Source: Chloroflexota bacterium
GTDB lineage: Bacteria > Chloroflexota > Dehalococcoidia > UBA2979
Assembly: GCA_947470025.1 (NCBI GenBank)
Contig: CANIRU010000005.1
Span: 1 to 49,794 of the forward strand
Length of the DNA: 49,794 nucleotides
Direction: 5' to 3'
Shown: positions 28,785 through 37,030 of the stretch, in pieces
Layout: each line of letters begins with the position of its first letter
Position numbering within the stretch: position 1 is the first letter of the stretch
Translations under genes and position numbers: made by a program
The notes under the pieces: model-generated
Database searches by the model: none
What the model saw: only the letters and a program-made list of their open reading frames with translations
What the model was told of the DNA's origin: nothing

Positions 28785-29968
28785 TTCGAGGCGGGCAGCG
28801 AGGCGGGCGCGGGCGGCGTGGACGGCGCGATCGGCTGGCTCGACGCGAACATCGAGGCGAGCGCGGTCGTGAGCGGCACCGCTGCGACGATGCCGATGCT
28901 CCCGACGACGGTGCGCACGACCTCGGAAGCGAGGAACTCTCGGTTGAGCAGCGTGCCGACGCCCTCGGTCTGGCTCGCGAGGATCACGAGCAGCGGCATC
29001 GACGCCCCGGCGTAGGCGAGCACGAGCGTGTTCACGATCGACGCGATGTGGTCTCGGCCGATGCGCATCCCACGGTCGTACAGGGCGCGGCCCTGTAACG
29101 CCGGGTTGGCGTCGCGCAGCTCGAACACCGCCGAGGACTGCGTCATCGTCACGTCATCGAGGGCGCCCAGCGCGCCGATCAAGATGCCGCCCAGCAGCAG
29201 CCCGCGCGCATCGATCGCGCCGCCGAACAACACGAACACCGTCGAGGCTTCGTCGTTGCCGACGAGGCCGGTGAGCTTCGCCGCGACGATCGCGACCTGC
29301 GACAGCACGACGATCAGCACGAGCGCGAGCGCCGTCCCGCCGATCGCCGCGCCGCTCTTGCGGTCGACGCCGTGCGCGAGCGCCAGCGTGGAAGCCATGA
29401 TCCCGACGCCGCCGACCAGCGAGACGAGGAGGGGGCTGTAGCCGCTGAGGATCGCCGGGATGATGAAGCGCATCAGCAGCAGATAGGTGACGGCGAGCCC
29501 CAGCAGCGACCGCACGCCGTACCAGCGGCCCACGAACAGCACGAGGCCCACGAATACCGCGGTGATCAGCCACAGCGCCCGCGTCCGGATGTGATCGACG
29601 ATGAACGTCACTTCCTCGCCGTTCGGGCCGGGCGAGGATTGCACGAGCACGCCGTCCCCGGCCTTCGGCGGCACGAGCGATACCTCGCCAGCGACCGTGG
29701 ACTCCTCGACGTTCACGACGCGCCCGCCGACCGCGACCTCCAGGGTGCGAGTGCGCTGTACCCCGCGGTCGGTCTTCGTCTCGTGCTCCTCGACGACGCG
29801 CACGACAATGCCGTCCTGCGTCGCGCCGGAGGGCTGCCGCTGCGCGACGTGGAACGCCCGCGGCGCGACGCCGACGAGCGCGACGAGGATCGCGAACACG
29901 ATCGCGAACGCAGCGAGATCTCCGTGCACCAGCCCCCCGAAGAAGAAGCCGCGCACTCGATCAGGCAT
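28781..29968 (-). CDS. YibE/F family membrane protein
   Basis: FVGLVLFVGRWYGVRSLLGLAVTYLLLMRFIIPAILSGYSPLLVSLVGG; GALGALDDVTMTQSSAVFELRDANP. Confidence 0.92.
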   Translation of the reverse strand: MPDRVRGFFFGGLVHGDLAAFAIVFAILVALVGVAPRAFHVAQRQPSGATQDGIVVRVVEEHETKTDRGVQRTRTLEVAVGGRVVNVEESTVAGEVSLVPPKAGDGVLVQSSPGPNGEEVTFIVDHIRTRALWLITAVFVGLVLFVGRWYGVRSLLGLAVTYLLLMRFIIPAILSGYSPLLVSLVGGVGIMASTLALAHGVDRKSGAAIGGTALALVLIVVLSQVAIVAAKLTGLVGNDEASTVFVLFGGAIDARGLLLGGILIGALGALDDVTMTQSSAVFELRDANPALQGRALYDRGMRIGRDHIASIVNTLVLAYAGASMPLLVILASQTEGVGTLLNREFLASEVVRTVVGSIGIVAAVPLTTALASMFASSQPIAPSTPPAPASLPASK

Positions 29969-30587
29969 GGACGAAGACCGGCATCCCCACCTCGGCGAAC
30001 TGGAAGATCTCCTCGGCCGCGCCCGTGCGGATGCAGCCGTTCGAGATGCGCCCGGTCGCGGCGTCCACGACCTTGCCGTCCTTGTCCAGGAGGAAGGAGT
30101 GGAACCCGTTGTCCTTCGCGGGGTCGAAGCCGACCCACCACTGGATGTAGGTGTTGTACGGGGCGTCGAAGGTTCTGGGCGCCGTCTTCACGTAGACATT
30201 GAAGAGGCCGGTCTGCGTGGACTCGTACGCGCCGGTGTCGACCTCCTTGCCGACCGCCACAGGGCCGATCTCCTTCAGCACCTGCCTGCCGTCCATCAGC
30301 CGCACGACGTAGTTCGAGACGTTCACCTCGATCCAGCGGCCCGTCTCGGGCGCCTTCGGCGGCGCGACGACGCGCGGCGCGGCGGTGGGGGTGCGCGTTG
30401 GCGTGGGCGTGGCGGTCTGCGTTGGCCGAGGCGTCGCGGTGGGTTCCGGCGTCGAGGTGCGCACGACGACCTCGGCGGTCGGTGCGGGCTTCGCGGGGGT
30501 CGAGGTGCACCCGGCCGCGATCACCGTAGCGAGCAGCAGGATCAGCGGAGCGAGGGGACGAAGGAGGGCGCGCAGGGGGCGATGCAT
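29961..30587 (-). CDS. Lipoprotein L,D-transpeptidase (YkuD family)
   Basis: Lipobox-like IAAGC, Thr/Pro linker, catalytic region GFHSFLLDKDGKVVDAATGRISNGCIRTG. Confidence 0.85.
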   Translation of the reverse strand: MHRPLRALLRPLAPLILLLATVIAAGCTSTPAKPAPTAEVVVRTSTPEPTATPRPTQTATPTPTRTPTAAPRVVAPPKAPETGRWIEVNVSNYVVRLMDGRQVLKEIGPVAVGKEVDTGAYESTQTGLFNVYVKTAPRTFDAPYNTYIQWWVGFDPAKDNGFHSFLLDKDGKVVDAATGRISNGCIRTGAAEEIFQFAEVGMPVFVHA

Positions 30588-30646
30588 GGCGCATCCATTC
30601 GTGATTACCCCCGCCACCGTCAGAGGAGCCGCGAGACCTGGACCTG

Positions 30647-30760
30647 CTAGAACAATGCGCCAAGGCGGATGAAGCGCTCGATCGCGTACACGATGAGCAG
30701 ACCTCCGCCGATGGCGAACCATTTCCAGTAGTACTTGCCGGGGTCTTCCAGCGGTCCCAT
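30647..30760 (-). CDS. 37-aa single-TM small protein (below ORF-track cutoff)
   Basis: MGPLEDPGKYYWKWFAIGGGLLIVYAIERFIRLGALF*; ATG 4 nt after L-2-hydroxyglutarate oxidase stop. Confidence 0.6.
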   Translation of the reverse strand: MGPLEDPGKYYWKWFAIGGGLLIVYAIERFIRLGALF

Positions 30761-30764
30761 CAGC

Positions 30765-31934
30765 CTAGCGTAGCGCCGTCGCCACCTCATCCGCGAGCGG
30801 CAGGCTCGAGGTCAGTCCGGGGGATTCGATCCCGCCGAGATGCACGTACCCGCGGTCGTGCCAGACGAGGAAGTCGACGAGGCCCTGGTCGGGACGCTGG
30901 ATCTTCGGGCGGTAGCCCACCTGTCCCGGCGCGATCTGGTCGTCGCGCAGGCCCGGCAGGAAGCGCCGGCCGCCTTCGAGGAACTTCGCGCGCCACTCGG
31001 GCGTCTCCACGTGGCGGTAGTCCATCGCGTCGTCCTCGGCGATCCACTCCGTCGAGGGGCCGAGGTGCACGCCACCCTCCGTGTCCACGGTGAGGTGCAC
31101 GCCGAGCCCGCCGGCCTGGTGCTCCGGCAGCGGGTACACCGGCCTCGTGACCAGCCGCGCTGCCGCCGGGTCGACGATGTCGTAGTACCGCCCCGCGTTC
31201 GCGCGCTGTCGCATCACCGGCACCTCGATGCCGTCGTGTGCGCCACCGTCGAGGGGATAGCCGAGCATCGCGGCGAGGTGGGCCGCGCGGTGACCGGCGC
31301 TGTTCACCAAGGCGGCGCAGCGCAACGTGGACTCCGTGCCATCGGCGTCGCGCAGTGCGACCTCGAACCCACCCGGCGCGCGAACGATCGAGATGACCTC
31401 GTGGCGGTAGGCGATCAGCGCGCCGTAAGCGACGGCCTCCGCCTCGTACGACCTCGCGAGGGCGTAGTTGTCGACCACGCCCGTGCTGGGCGACCAGATC
31501 GCCTCGACGGTCGGGATGTGTGGCTCCAGCTCGCGGGCGCGCGCGCCCGTAATGCGCTCCACCCCGCGCACCTCGTTCGCGAGCGCCTGCTGGTACACCT
31601 CGTCGAGGCCCCCGCGCTCGTCCTCGGACAGCGCGACGATGATCTTGCCGGTCCGCCGGACCGGGACGGCGTGCGTCTCGGCCCACTCGTAGACGCGCGG
31701 GTTTCCTTCCCAGCACATCCGGTGCTTTAGCGATCCAGTTGGGTAATAGATCGAGGCGTGCACGACACCGCTGTTGTGCGAGGACGTTTCCCGCGCCATG
31801 CCCTCGTGCCGCTCGACGACGAGGACGCTGCGCCCATCGCGCGCCAGCCGCTGCGCGACCGCGAGCCCGACGGCGCCGGCGCCGATGATCACGACCTCGG
31901 CGTCGAGGTTGCCCGCCTGGGGGGTCGCGGTCAC
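30765..31934 (-). CDS. lhgO: L-2-hydroxyglutarate oxidase/dehydrogenase (FAD-dependent)
   Basis: VVIIGAGAVGLAVAQRLARDGRSVLVVERHEGMARETSSHNSGVVHASIYYPTGSLKHRMCWEG. Confidence 0.93.
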   Translation of the reverse strand: MTATPQAGNLDAEVVIIGAGAVGLAVAQRLARDGRSVLVVERHEGMARETSSHNSGVVHASIYYPTGSLKHRMCWEGNPRVYEWAETHAVPVRRTGKIIVALSEDERGGLDEVYQQALANEVRGVERITGARARELEPHIPTVEAIWSPSTGVVDNYALARSYEAEAVAYGALIAYRHEVISIVRAPGGFEVALRDADGTESTLRCAALVNSAGHRAAHLAAMLGYPLDGGAHDGIEVPVMRQRANAGRYYDIVDPAAARLVTRPVYPLPEHQAGGLGVHLTVDTEGGVHLGPSTEWIAEDDAMDYRHVETPEWRAKFLEGGRRFLPGLRDDQIAPGQVGYRPKIQRPDQGLVDFLVWHDRGYVHLGGIESPGLTSSLPLADEVATALR

Positions 31935-32845
31935 GCGGAGGCGACCTGTCCGTTGCCGGTGATCACGACGTTCGACGCCGACACCCCTTCGAGGTGCGCG
32001 CCCGGCGCGACGAGGGCGTCCGAGAGCGTCACACGCTTCAGCACCGCTCCCGCGCCGACCACCACGTTCGGGCCCAGCGTGCAGTCCTCGACCGTCGCGT
32101 CGTCCGCGACGAGGCTGCGGCGCTCGCCGAGGAGCACGCGCTGAGTGCCGACGAGTGCGGCCAGCGTGCCCGCGTCCAGCCACTCGCCTGCGAACACGCT
32201 GCCGCCCATCGGGCGGCCCTGCTCGTGCATGACGGAGAGCGTGCCGGAGAGCTCCACCTCGCCGCGCGGGCTCACCAGGGGGTGCGCGCGCATCTCCGCG
32301 ACGACCTCCGGCGCGACCATCCAGATCCCGACCAGCGCGAGGTTCGACCTCGGCTCCGCGGGCTTCTCCTCCAGGTGCATCACCCGGTCACCCTCGAGCA
32401 CCACGATGCCCATGTCCTTCGGCCGGTCCGTCTCGTGCAGCACGTACCAGGCGTCGTACCCCGACGCCATGAATGCATCGACGTGCGGGCGTAGGTCACC
32501 GAGGAGGATCGTGTCGACCGCGGCGACCACCACGTGCCGCCCCTCGAGGGCGTCCCCGACGCTGGTCATCGCGTCGCCGGAGCCCTTTGGCTCGTGCTGC
32601 ACGGCGACGGTGACGGTGACGCCGGGCGGAGCCGCCTCGATCGCCGCAGGCCCGGTGCGGTCATCGCTCGGCCCGACGACGACCACGATCTCGCGCAGCC
32701 CTGCCGAGGCGAGCAGCTCCATCGAGTACGCGATGAGCGGCCGGTTGAGCAGCGGGATGAGCGACTTCGGCATGTCCTCGGACAGCGGCCGCAGCCGCGT
32801 GGCGCGGCCGCCGGTCAGGATCACGCCGAGGGGAGGCTGGGGCAC
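31931..32845 (-). CDS. Nucleotidyltransferase (sugar-1-phosphate nucleotidylyltransferase family)
   Basis: LGVILTGGRATRLRPLSEDMPKSLIPLLNRPLIAYSMELL; left-handed beta-helix-like C-terminus; GTG start at 32845 likely, ORF extends to 32923. Confidence 0.88.
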   Translation of the reverse strand: MPQPPLGVILTGGRATRLRPLSEDMPKSLIPLLNRPLIAYSMELLASAGLREIVVVVGPSDDRTGPAAIEAAPPGVTVTVAVQHEPKGSGDAMTSVGDALEGRHVVVAAVDTILLGDLRPHVDAFMASGYDAWYVLHETDRPKDMGIVVLEGDRVMHLEEKPAEPRSNLALVGIWMVAPEVVAEMRAHPLVSPRGEVELSGTLSVMHEQGRPMGGSVFAGEWLDAGTLAALVGTQRVLLGERRSLVADDATVEDCTLGPNVVVGAGAVLKRVTLSDALVAPGAHLEGVSASNVVITGNGQVASA

Positions 32846-32972
32846 GAGGATCTCCAATACTGCGCGCAGATCATGCGCGATTCTCGAGTTCAACGGAAAG
32901 TACCGCTGTAACTCCCCTGCCAAGCGTGGGCGGTACGCGGGCCTCCGCCGTCCCCGCGCCTACAATGGCGGC

Positions 32973-33368
32973 GTGCGGCTGAATCACCCCCTTGTCCCCT
33001 CGCTCCCGTCGAGCACCACGCGTCCACCCTCGACGCCGCCGACCCCGGTCGTCTACCGCGAGGTGGTCGAGCAACCGGGCGAGCAGACGGAGCGCCTGTG
33101 GCGCCTCGTCCTCATCGATGACGACGACCATTCGTACGAGTACGTGATCGAGATGCTGGGCGCGGTCTTCAGCTACAGCCGCGAGAAGGCGTTCGCCCTC
33201 GCGTGCATTGTGGACTCAGACGGCCGCGTCACCCTCATGACCGGCGAGCACGATGTCTGCGAGGCGAAGCAGGGGCAGGTCCATGCCTACGGCGCCGACC
33301 CCCGCATCCCGCGCTGCAAAGGCTCCATGACCGCCATCATCGAGGAAGCCGACACGCCCTTCGCCTGA
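32973..33368 (+). CDS. ClpS-like adaptor protein (divergent paralogue)
   Basis: LWRLVLIDDDDHSYEYVIEMLGAVFSYSREKAFALACIVDSDGRVTLMTGEHDVCEAKQGQVHAYG; TACAAT 6 bp upstream of GTG. Confidence 0.82.
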   Translation: MRLNHPLVPSLPSSTTRPPSTPPTPVVYREVVEQPGEQTERLWRLVLIDDDDHSYEYVIEMLGAVFSYSREKAFALACIVDSDGRVTLMTGEHDVCEAKQGQVHAYGADPRIPRCKGSMTAIIEEADTPFA

Positions 33369-33399
33369 GCGGCTTCCACCTCCGGTTGCAGAGCTGCGT

Positions 33400-33535
33400 G
33401 ACGCTGCCTTATCGAGTTCCGCTGGGAGCTTGGGGGGCGCAGCCCCTGACGGTTAGTTCTTTCTTCTGAACCCCTCCCGCGCAGGGAGAGGCAGGGGCGA
33501 GCCGCCCCACGCTGCCAATCTCGACGCCCCGAGCG
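33400..33535. repeat. Palindromic multi-hairpin element, copy E (partial/degenerate right half)
   Basis: GGGGCGCAGCCCC, TTCTTCTGAACCCCTCCCGCGCAGGGAGAGG, GGGCGAGCCGCCCCACGCTGCCAATCTCGAC. Confidence 0.7.
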
Positions 33536-33574
33536 CCGAGAGCGTCCCCCCGGCTCGGCCCGGGGCGATGTGGG

Positions 33575-34195
33575 CTAGTCCTCGTACTCCGGCACCTCGA
33601 GCGCCACGCCGTCGTGCGAGTGCGCCACGATGCGGCGCTCGACCAGCTCGAGGTGGCGCGGGACGGTGGGGTTGGGGGAGCCCTCGGAGTGGCCGAGGCT
33701 CACGATCTCAGCGTGCAGGTGGCCCGGCGTCAGGTCGAGCATCGCGACCGTGCCGAGGCGGAACTCCTTGTGGTGCGGCAGCGTCGGGCTGCCAGAGTTC
33801 ACCACCACCACCCCGTCGCGAAACTCGAGTCGCTCGACGTGCGTGTCTCCGCCGATCAGCACGTCCACGCGCTCCCCGCCGAGCGCGCGCTCCAGCAGCA
33901 CCGGCACCGGCCGGTCCTCGGGCCGCAACTCATGCACCATCCCGATGCGCCACCCCTCGAGGTCGAGGATCTGCCGCTTCGCCATCCGGCGATCCTCGAA
34001 GTCGTCGTTGTTGCCCTGCGCCACCAGCAGCGGCGCGAACTGCTCGCACCAGTCGAGGACGAACGGCCGCACGACATCCCCCGCGTGGAGGATCAGGTCG
34101 ACGCCCGTCAGGAACGCAGCCAGCTGCGGCCCGAGCTCATCGGGCGTCCGGATCAGCGACGGCAGGTGGGTGTCCGAGATCAGGGCGACGCGCAT
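33575..34195 (-). CDS. Metallophosphoesterase (YfcE-like)
   Basis: MRVALISDTHLPS, ILHAGDVV, VAQGNNDD, IGGDTHVERLEFRDGVVVVNSGSPTLP. Confidence 0.93.
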   Translation of the reverse strand: MRVALISDTHLPSLIRTPDELGPQLAAFLTGVDLILHAGDVVRPFVLDWCEQFAPLLVAQGNNDDFEDRRMAKRQILDLEGWRIGMVHELRPEDRPVPVLLERALGGERVDVLIGGDTHVERLEFRDGVVVVNSGSPTLPHHKEFRLGTVAMLDLTPGHLHAEIVSLGHSEGSPNPTVPRHLELVERRIVAHSHDGVALEVPEYED

Positions 34196-34285
34196 GCACC
34201 TCACGCTACCGCCGCGCGGTCAGCGCCGTCGAGGTGCCTGCATGGTCGATCCGGAGCGGGCGGAGCGTCCTCGATGGTTCGCGGC

Positions 34286-34574
34286 GTCGAGGTGGCAGCG
34301 CGGGGCGGCCCACCCCTGCCCCTCCCGGCGCGGGAGGGGTTCAGAGGAAGAAGAACCAACTGTGAGGAGCTGCGCCCCTCACACTCCCGGCAGAACGATG
34401 CGTTTCTAGTCAGCGCATTCGGAGCGGTCCAGCGGTATGGCTCTCAAGATGCGCCGAGGTGCGTAGCATCCTCGGTCCGGACCGGAGCGCGAGGGCGAAG
34501 CCCCCGCCAGTCATCCCCCTTCCCGCGCAGGGAAGGGGGCAGGGGGATGGGCCGCCCCACGCCGCCACCTCGAC
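34286..34574. repeat. Palindromic multi-hairpin element, copy F (inverted orientation)
   Basis: TIR GTCGAGGTGGCAGCGCGGGGCGGCCCA ... TGGGCCGCCCCACGCCGCCACCTCGAC; hairpins CCCCTCCCGGCGCGGGAGGGG, TGTGAGGAGCTGCGCCCCTCACA. Confidence 0.9.
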
Positions 34575-34735
34575 CCACCTCCCCACAAGGTTGTTCCGCC
34601 CGGCTCTCTTCCGCCAGCGCCGCGCGGCCACCTCGAGGCTGTGCGGGCACGCGCATCACGGGCGCGGGATTGACGCGCGGGAACGCGGCGGCGTAGAACC
34701 GGGCCGCAGTACCTCGGCGGCGCCGAGGCGAGGAG

Positions 34736-35926
34736 ATGGCCGTGAACCAGGCTCGCAACGTCGCGATCGTTGGACTCTACGAGTGGCCGAAGCGCGTCGA
34801 CCCCGACGTGTCGTCGATGCAGATCAAGGCGCGCTCCATCAAGCGCGCGCTGGATGACGCCGGCCTGACCTGGGCGGACATCGACGGGCTGTACGACGCC
34901 AACGACGGTGAGGGTGGTGGCGGCCTCGGCCTGTCGGCGTACCTCGGCATCCACCCGCGCGTCATCGACACCACCTCGGTCGGCGGGTCGTCGTACGAGT
35001 TCCAGGTGGCGCACGCCGTGCGTGACATCGCCGCCGGGCGCGTCAACGTCGCGGTGCTGTCGTACGGCTCGAAGGCCGCCTCGCAGCGCATCCCCATCGG
35101 CACTGGCGGGCCGAGGAGCGCGGGCAACTGGCAGGCGAACATGGAGAACGCCTACGGGCAGACGCTGATCTCCAACTACGCGATGGTCGCGATGCGCCAT
35201 ATGCACCAGTACGGCACGACCTCCGAGCAGCTCGCCGAGATCGCCGTCACCACGCGCGCCCACGCGATGCGCAACCCTGAGGCCGTGCAGGCGATGCAGG
35301 ACCTCCAGTTCATGAACATCCGCGAGATCACCGTCACCGACGTCATGGAGTCGCGCGTCATCGCCGACCCGTTGCACCTACTCGAATGCTGCATGGTCAG
35401 CGACGGCGGCGGCGCGTTGATCCTCGCGAGCGCCGACGTCGCGCGCGGCACGAAGAAGAAGCCGGTGTGGGTCATCGGCAGCGGCGAGGGCATCGAGTAC
35501 CGCCGGAACGGCAGCGACATCACCGTGTCCTCCGCCGCGCGCAGCGGCCCGGCCGCGTTCGCCGAGGCAGGCGTGTCGCCCAGCGAGATCGACGTCGCGA
35601 TGATCTACGACTCGTTCACGATCACCGTCGCCGTCATGCTCGAGGACCTCGGCTTCTGCAAGAAGGGCGAGGCGGGCGCGTTCGTCGCGGACGGACGGCT
35701 GCGCTGGGACCGGCCCGGCGCGCCCGCGCTGAACACCGATGGCGGCGGGCTGTCGTCGAACCACCCCGGCATGCGCGGGCTGTTCCTGCTGCTGGAGGCC
35801 GCGCGGCAGATGCGCGGCGAGTCCACCTCGCAGGTCGCGAACCCGAGGCTCGCGCTGGCGCACGGCAATGGCGGCCAGCTTGGCGGCAACCACGCCGGCG
35901 GCACGAACATCCTCGCCGCCGACTAA
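34736..35926 (+). CDS. Thiolase-family protein (acetyl-CoA acetyltransferase-like)
   Basis: VGLYEWPKRVDPDVSSMQIKARSIKRALDDAGLTWADIDGLYD ... CMVSDGGGALILAS ... LALAHGNGGQLGGNHAG. Confidence 0.9.
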   Translation: MAVNQARNVAIVGLYEWPKRVDPDVSSMQIKARSIKRALDDAGLTWADIDGLYDANDGEGGGGLGLSAYLGIHPRVIDTTSVGGSSYEFQVAHAVRDIAAGRVNVAVLSYGSKAASQRIPIGTGGPRSAGNWQANMENAYGQTLISNYAMVAMRHMHQYGTTSEQLAEIAVTTRAHAMRNPEAVQAMQDLQFMNIREITVTDVMESRVIADPLHLLECCMVSDGGGALILASADVARGTKKKPVWVIGSGEGIEYRRNGSDITVSSAARSGPAAFAEAGVSPSEIDVAMIYDSFTITVAVMLEDLGFCKKGEAGAFVADGRLRWDRPGAPALNTDGGGLSSNHPGMRGLFLLLEAARQMRGESTSQVANPRLALAHGNGGQLGGNHAGGTNILAAD

Positions 35927-35954
35927 CTCACCCGAACACTTCGAGGAGCACCAC

Positions 35955-36368
35955 ATGCCCAGCCGACCACAGCCCTCCTTCCCCGAACACGACACGCAGC
36001 CCTACTGGGATGCGGTGAAGGACGGCAAGCTCACCTACCAGGTCTGCACCGATTGCGGTGCTGTCGTCTTTACCCCGCGCGGCCAGTGCACCGAGTGTGG
36101 CTCCGACCACCTCGAGGTGCGCGTGTCCTCGGGCACGGGGACGGTGTACACGTATTCCGTCATCCGTCAGAACCGCGTACCGGCGTTCGCCGAGCTGGGC
36201 GCGTACGCGCTCGCCTACGTCGACCTCGACGAGGGCTTCCGCATGCTGACCAACATCGTCGGCGTCGCGGACCCGACGAAGGACGTGAAGATCGGCCAGC
36301 GCGTGAAAGTGGAGTTCGAGGCGCAGGACACGGGCGACTACCCGATCCCCGTCTTCCGCCCCGTCTAG
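35955..36368 (+). CDS. Zn-ribbon/OB-fold (DUF35-like) acyl-CoA-associated protein
   Basis: YQVCTDCGAVVFTPRGQCTECGSDHLEVRVSSGTGTVYTYSVIRQNRVPAF. Confidence 0.92.
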   Translation: MPSRPQPSFPEHDTQPYWDAVKDGKLTYQVCTDCGAVVFTPRGQCTECGSDHLEVRVSSGTGTVYTYSVIRQNRVPAFAELGAYALAYVDLDEGFRMLTNIVGVADPTKDVKIGQRVKVEFEAQDTGDYPIPVFRPV

Positions 36369-36469
36369 CGACGAGCGCACCGGGTCGCGTCGTATTGATG
36401 TAGATTCCGCACTATCGAGCGTCGCGCGGGCGGGGGCACCCGGCGTCGACGCCGCATGGAGGGACTCCC

Positions 36470-36877
36470 ATGTCATTCGTATATCCGCACCTCAGCGTCG
36501 TCGCCCTGCTCGCGGGCGCCGTGGCGCAGTTCGTCATCGGTTTCCTGTGGTACTCGCCGTACCTGCCGACCGGGAAGTCATGGATCGCGCAGATGGGAAT
36601 CCCGGCGGACGCGAAGCCGGGCCTCGAGATGATCGGCTTCCCCATCGGCTCGATCCTCGCGGCGTGGGCCGTCGCGATGGTCTACGGCTGGTCGGGCGCA
36701 TCCGGGCCGATGGACGGCGCGCTTGCGGGACTGACCGTCGCAGCCGCAGTCGCGGCGCAGGTGATCACCAGCGGCGTCGCCCACGCCACGCGTATACCGC
36801 CGATGTACGCGATCAACCTTGGCTACGTGGTCGTGTCGTACGCCGTCACCGGCGCGCTGATCGGTCTGCTTGCCTAA
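36470..36877 (+). CDS. DUF1761 membrane protein
   Basis: VALLAGAVAQFVIGFLWYSPYLPTGKSWIAQMGI ... Confidence 0.8.
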   Translation: MSFVYPHLSVVALLAGAVAQFVIGFLWYSPYLPTGKSWIAQMGIPADAKPGLEMIGFPIGSILAAWAVAMVYGWSGASGPMDGALAGLTVAAAVAAQVITSGVAHATRIPPMYAINLGYVVVSYAVTGALIGLLA

Positions 36878-36892
36878 CGTCCGATGCTCCGG

Positions 36893-36931
36893 CCCCCTCT
36901 CCCCCGTTCGGGGAGAGGGTTGAGGTGAGGG
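36893..36931. repeat. REP-like hairpin (second family), copy 1
   Basis: CCCTCTCCCC-CGTTC-GGGGAGAGGG followed by TTGAGGTGAGGG. Confidence 0.8.
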
Positions 36932-37030
36932 CCGCACCGCGCCTCTCGCCAGCTCGACTGGTCGAGGAGCCTCGACGGGCACGGGAACAACCCGCTTGCC
37001 GCGCGGCGCTCTGCGCGGCACGCTAGCGGC

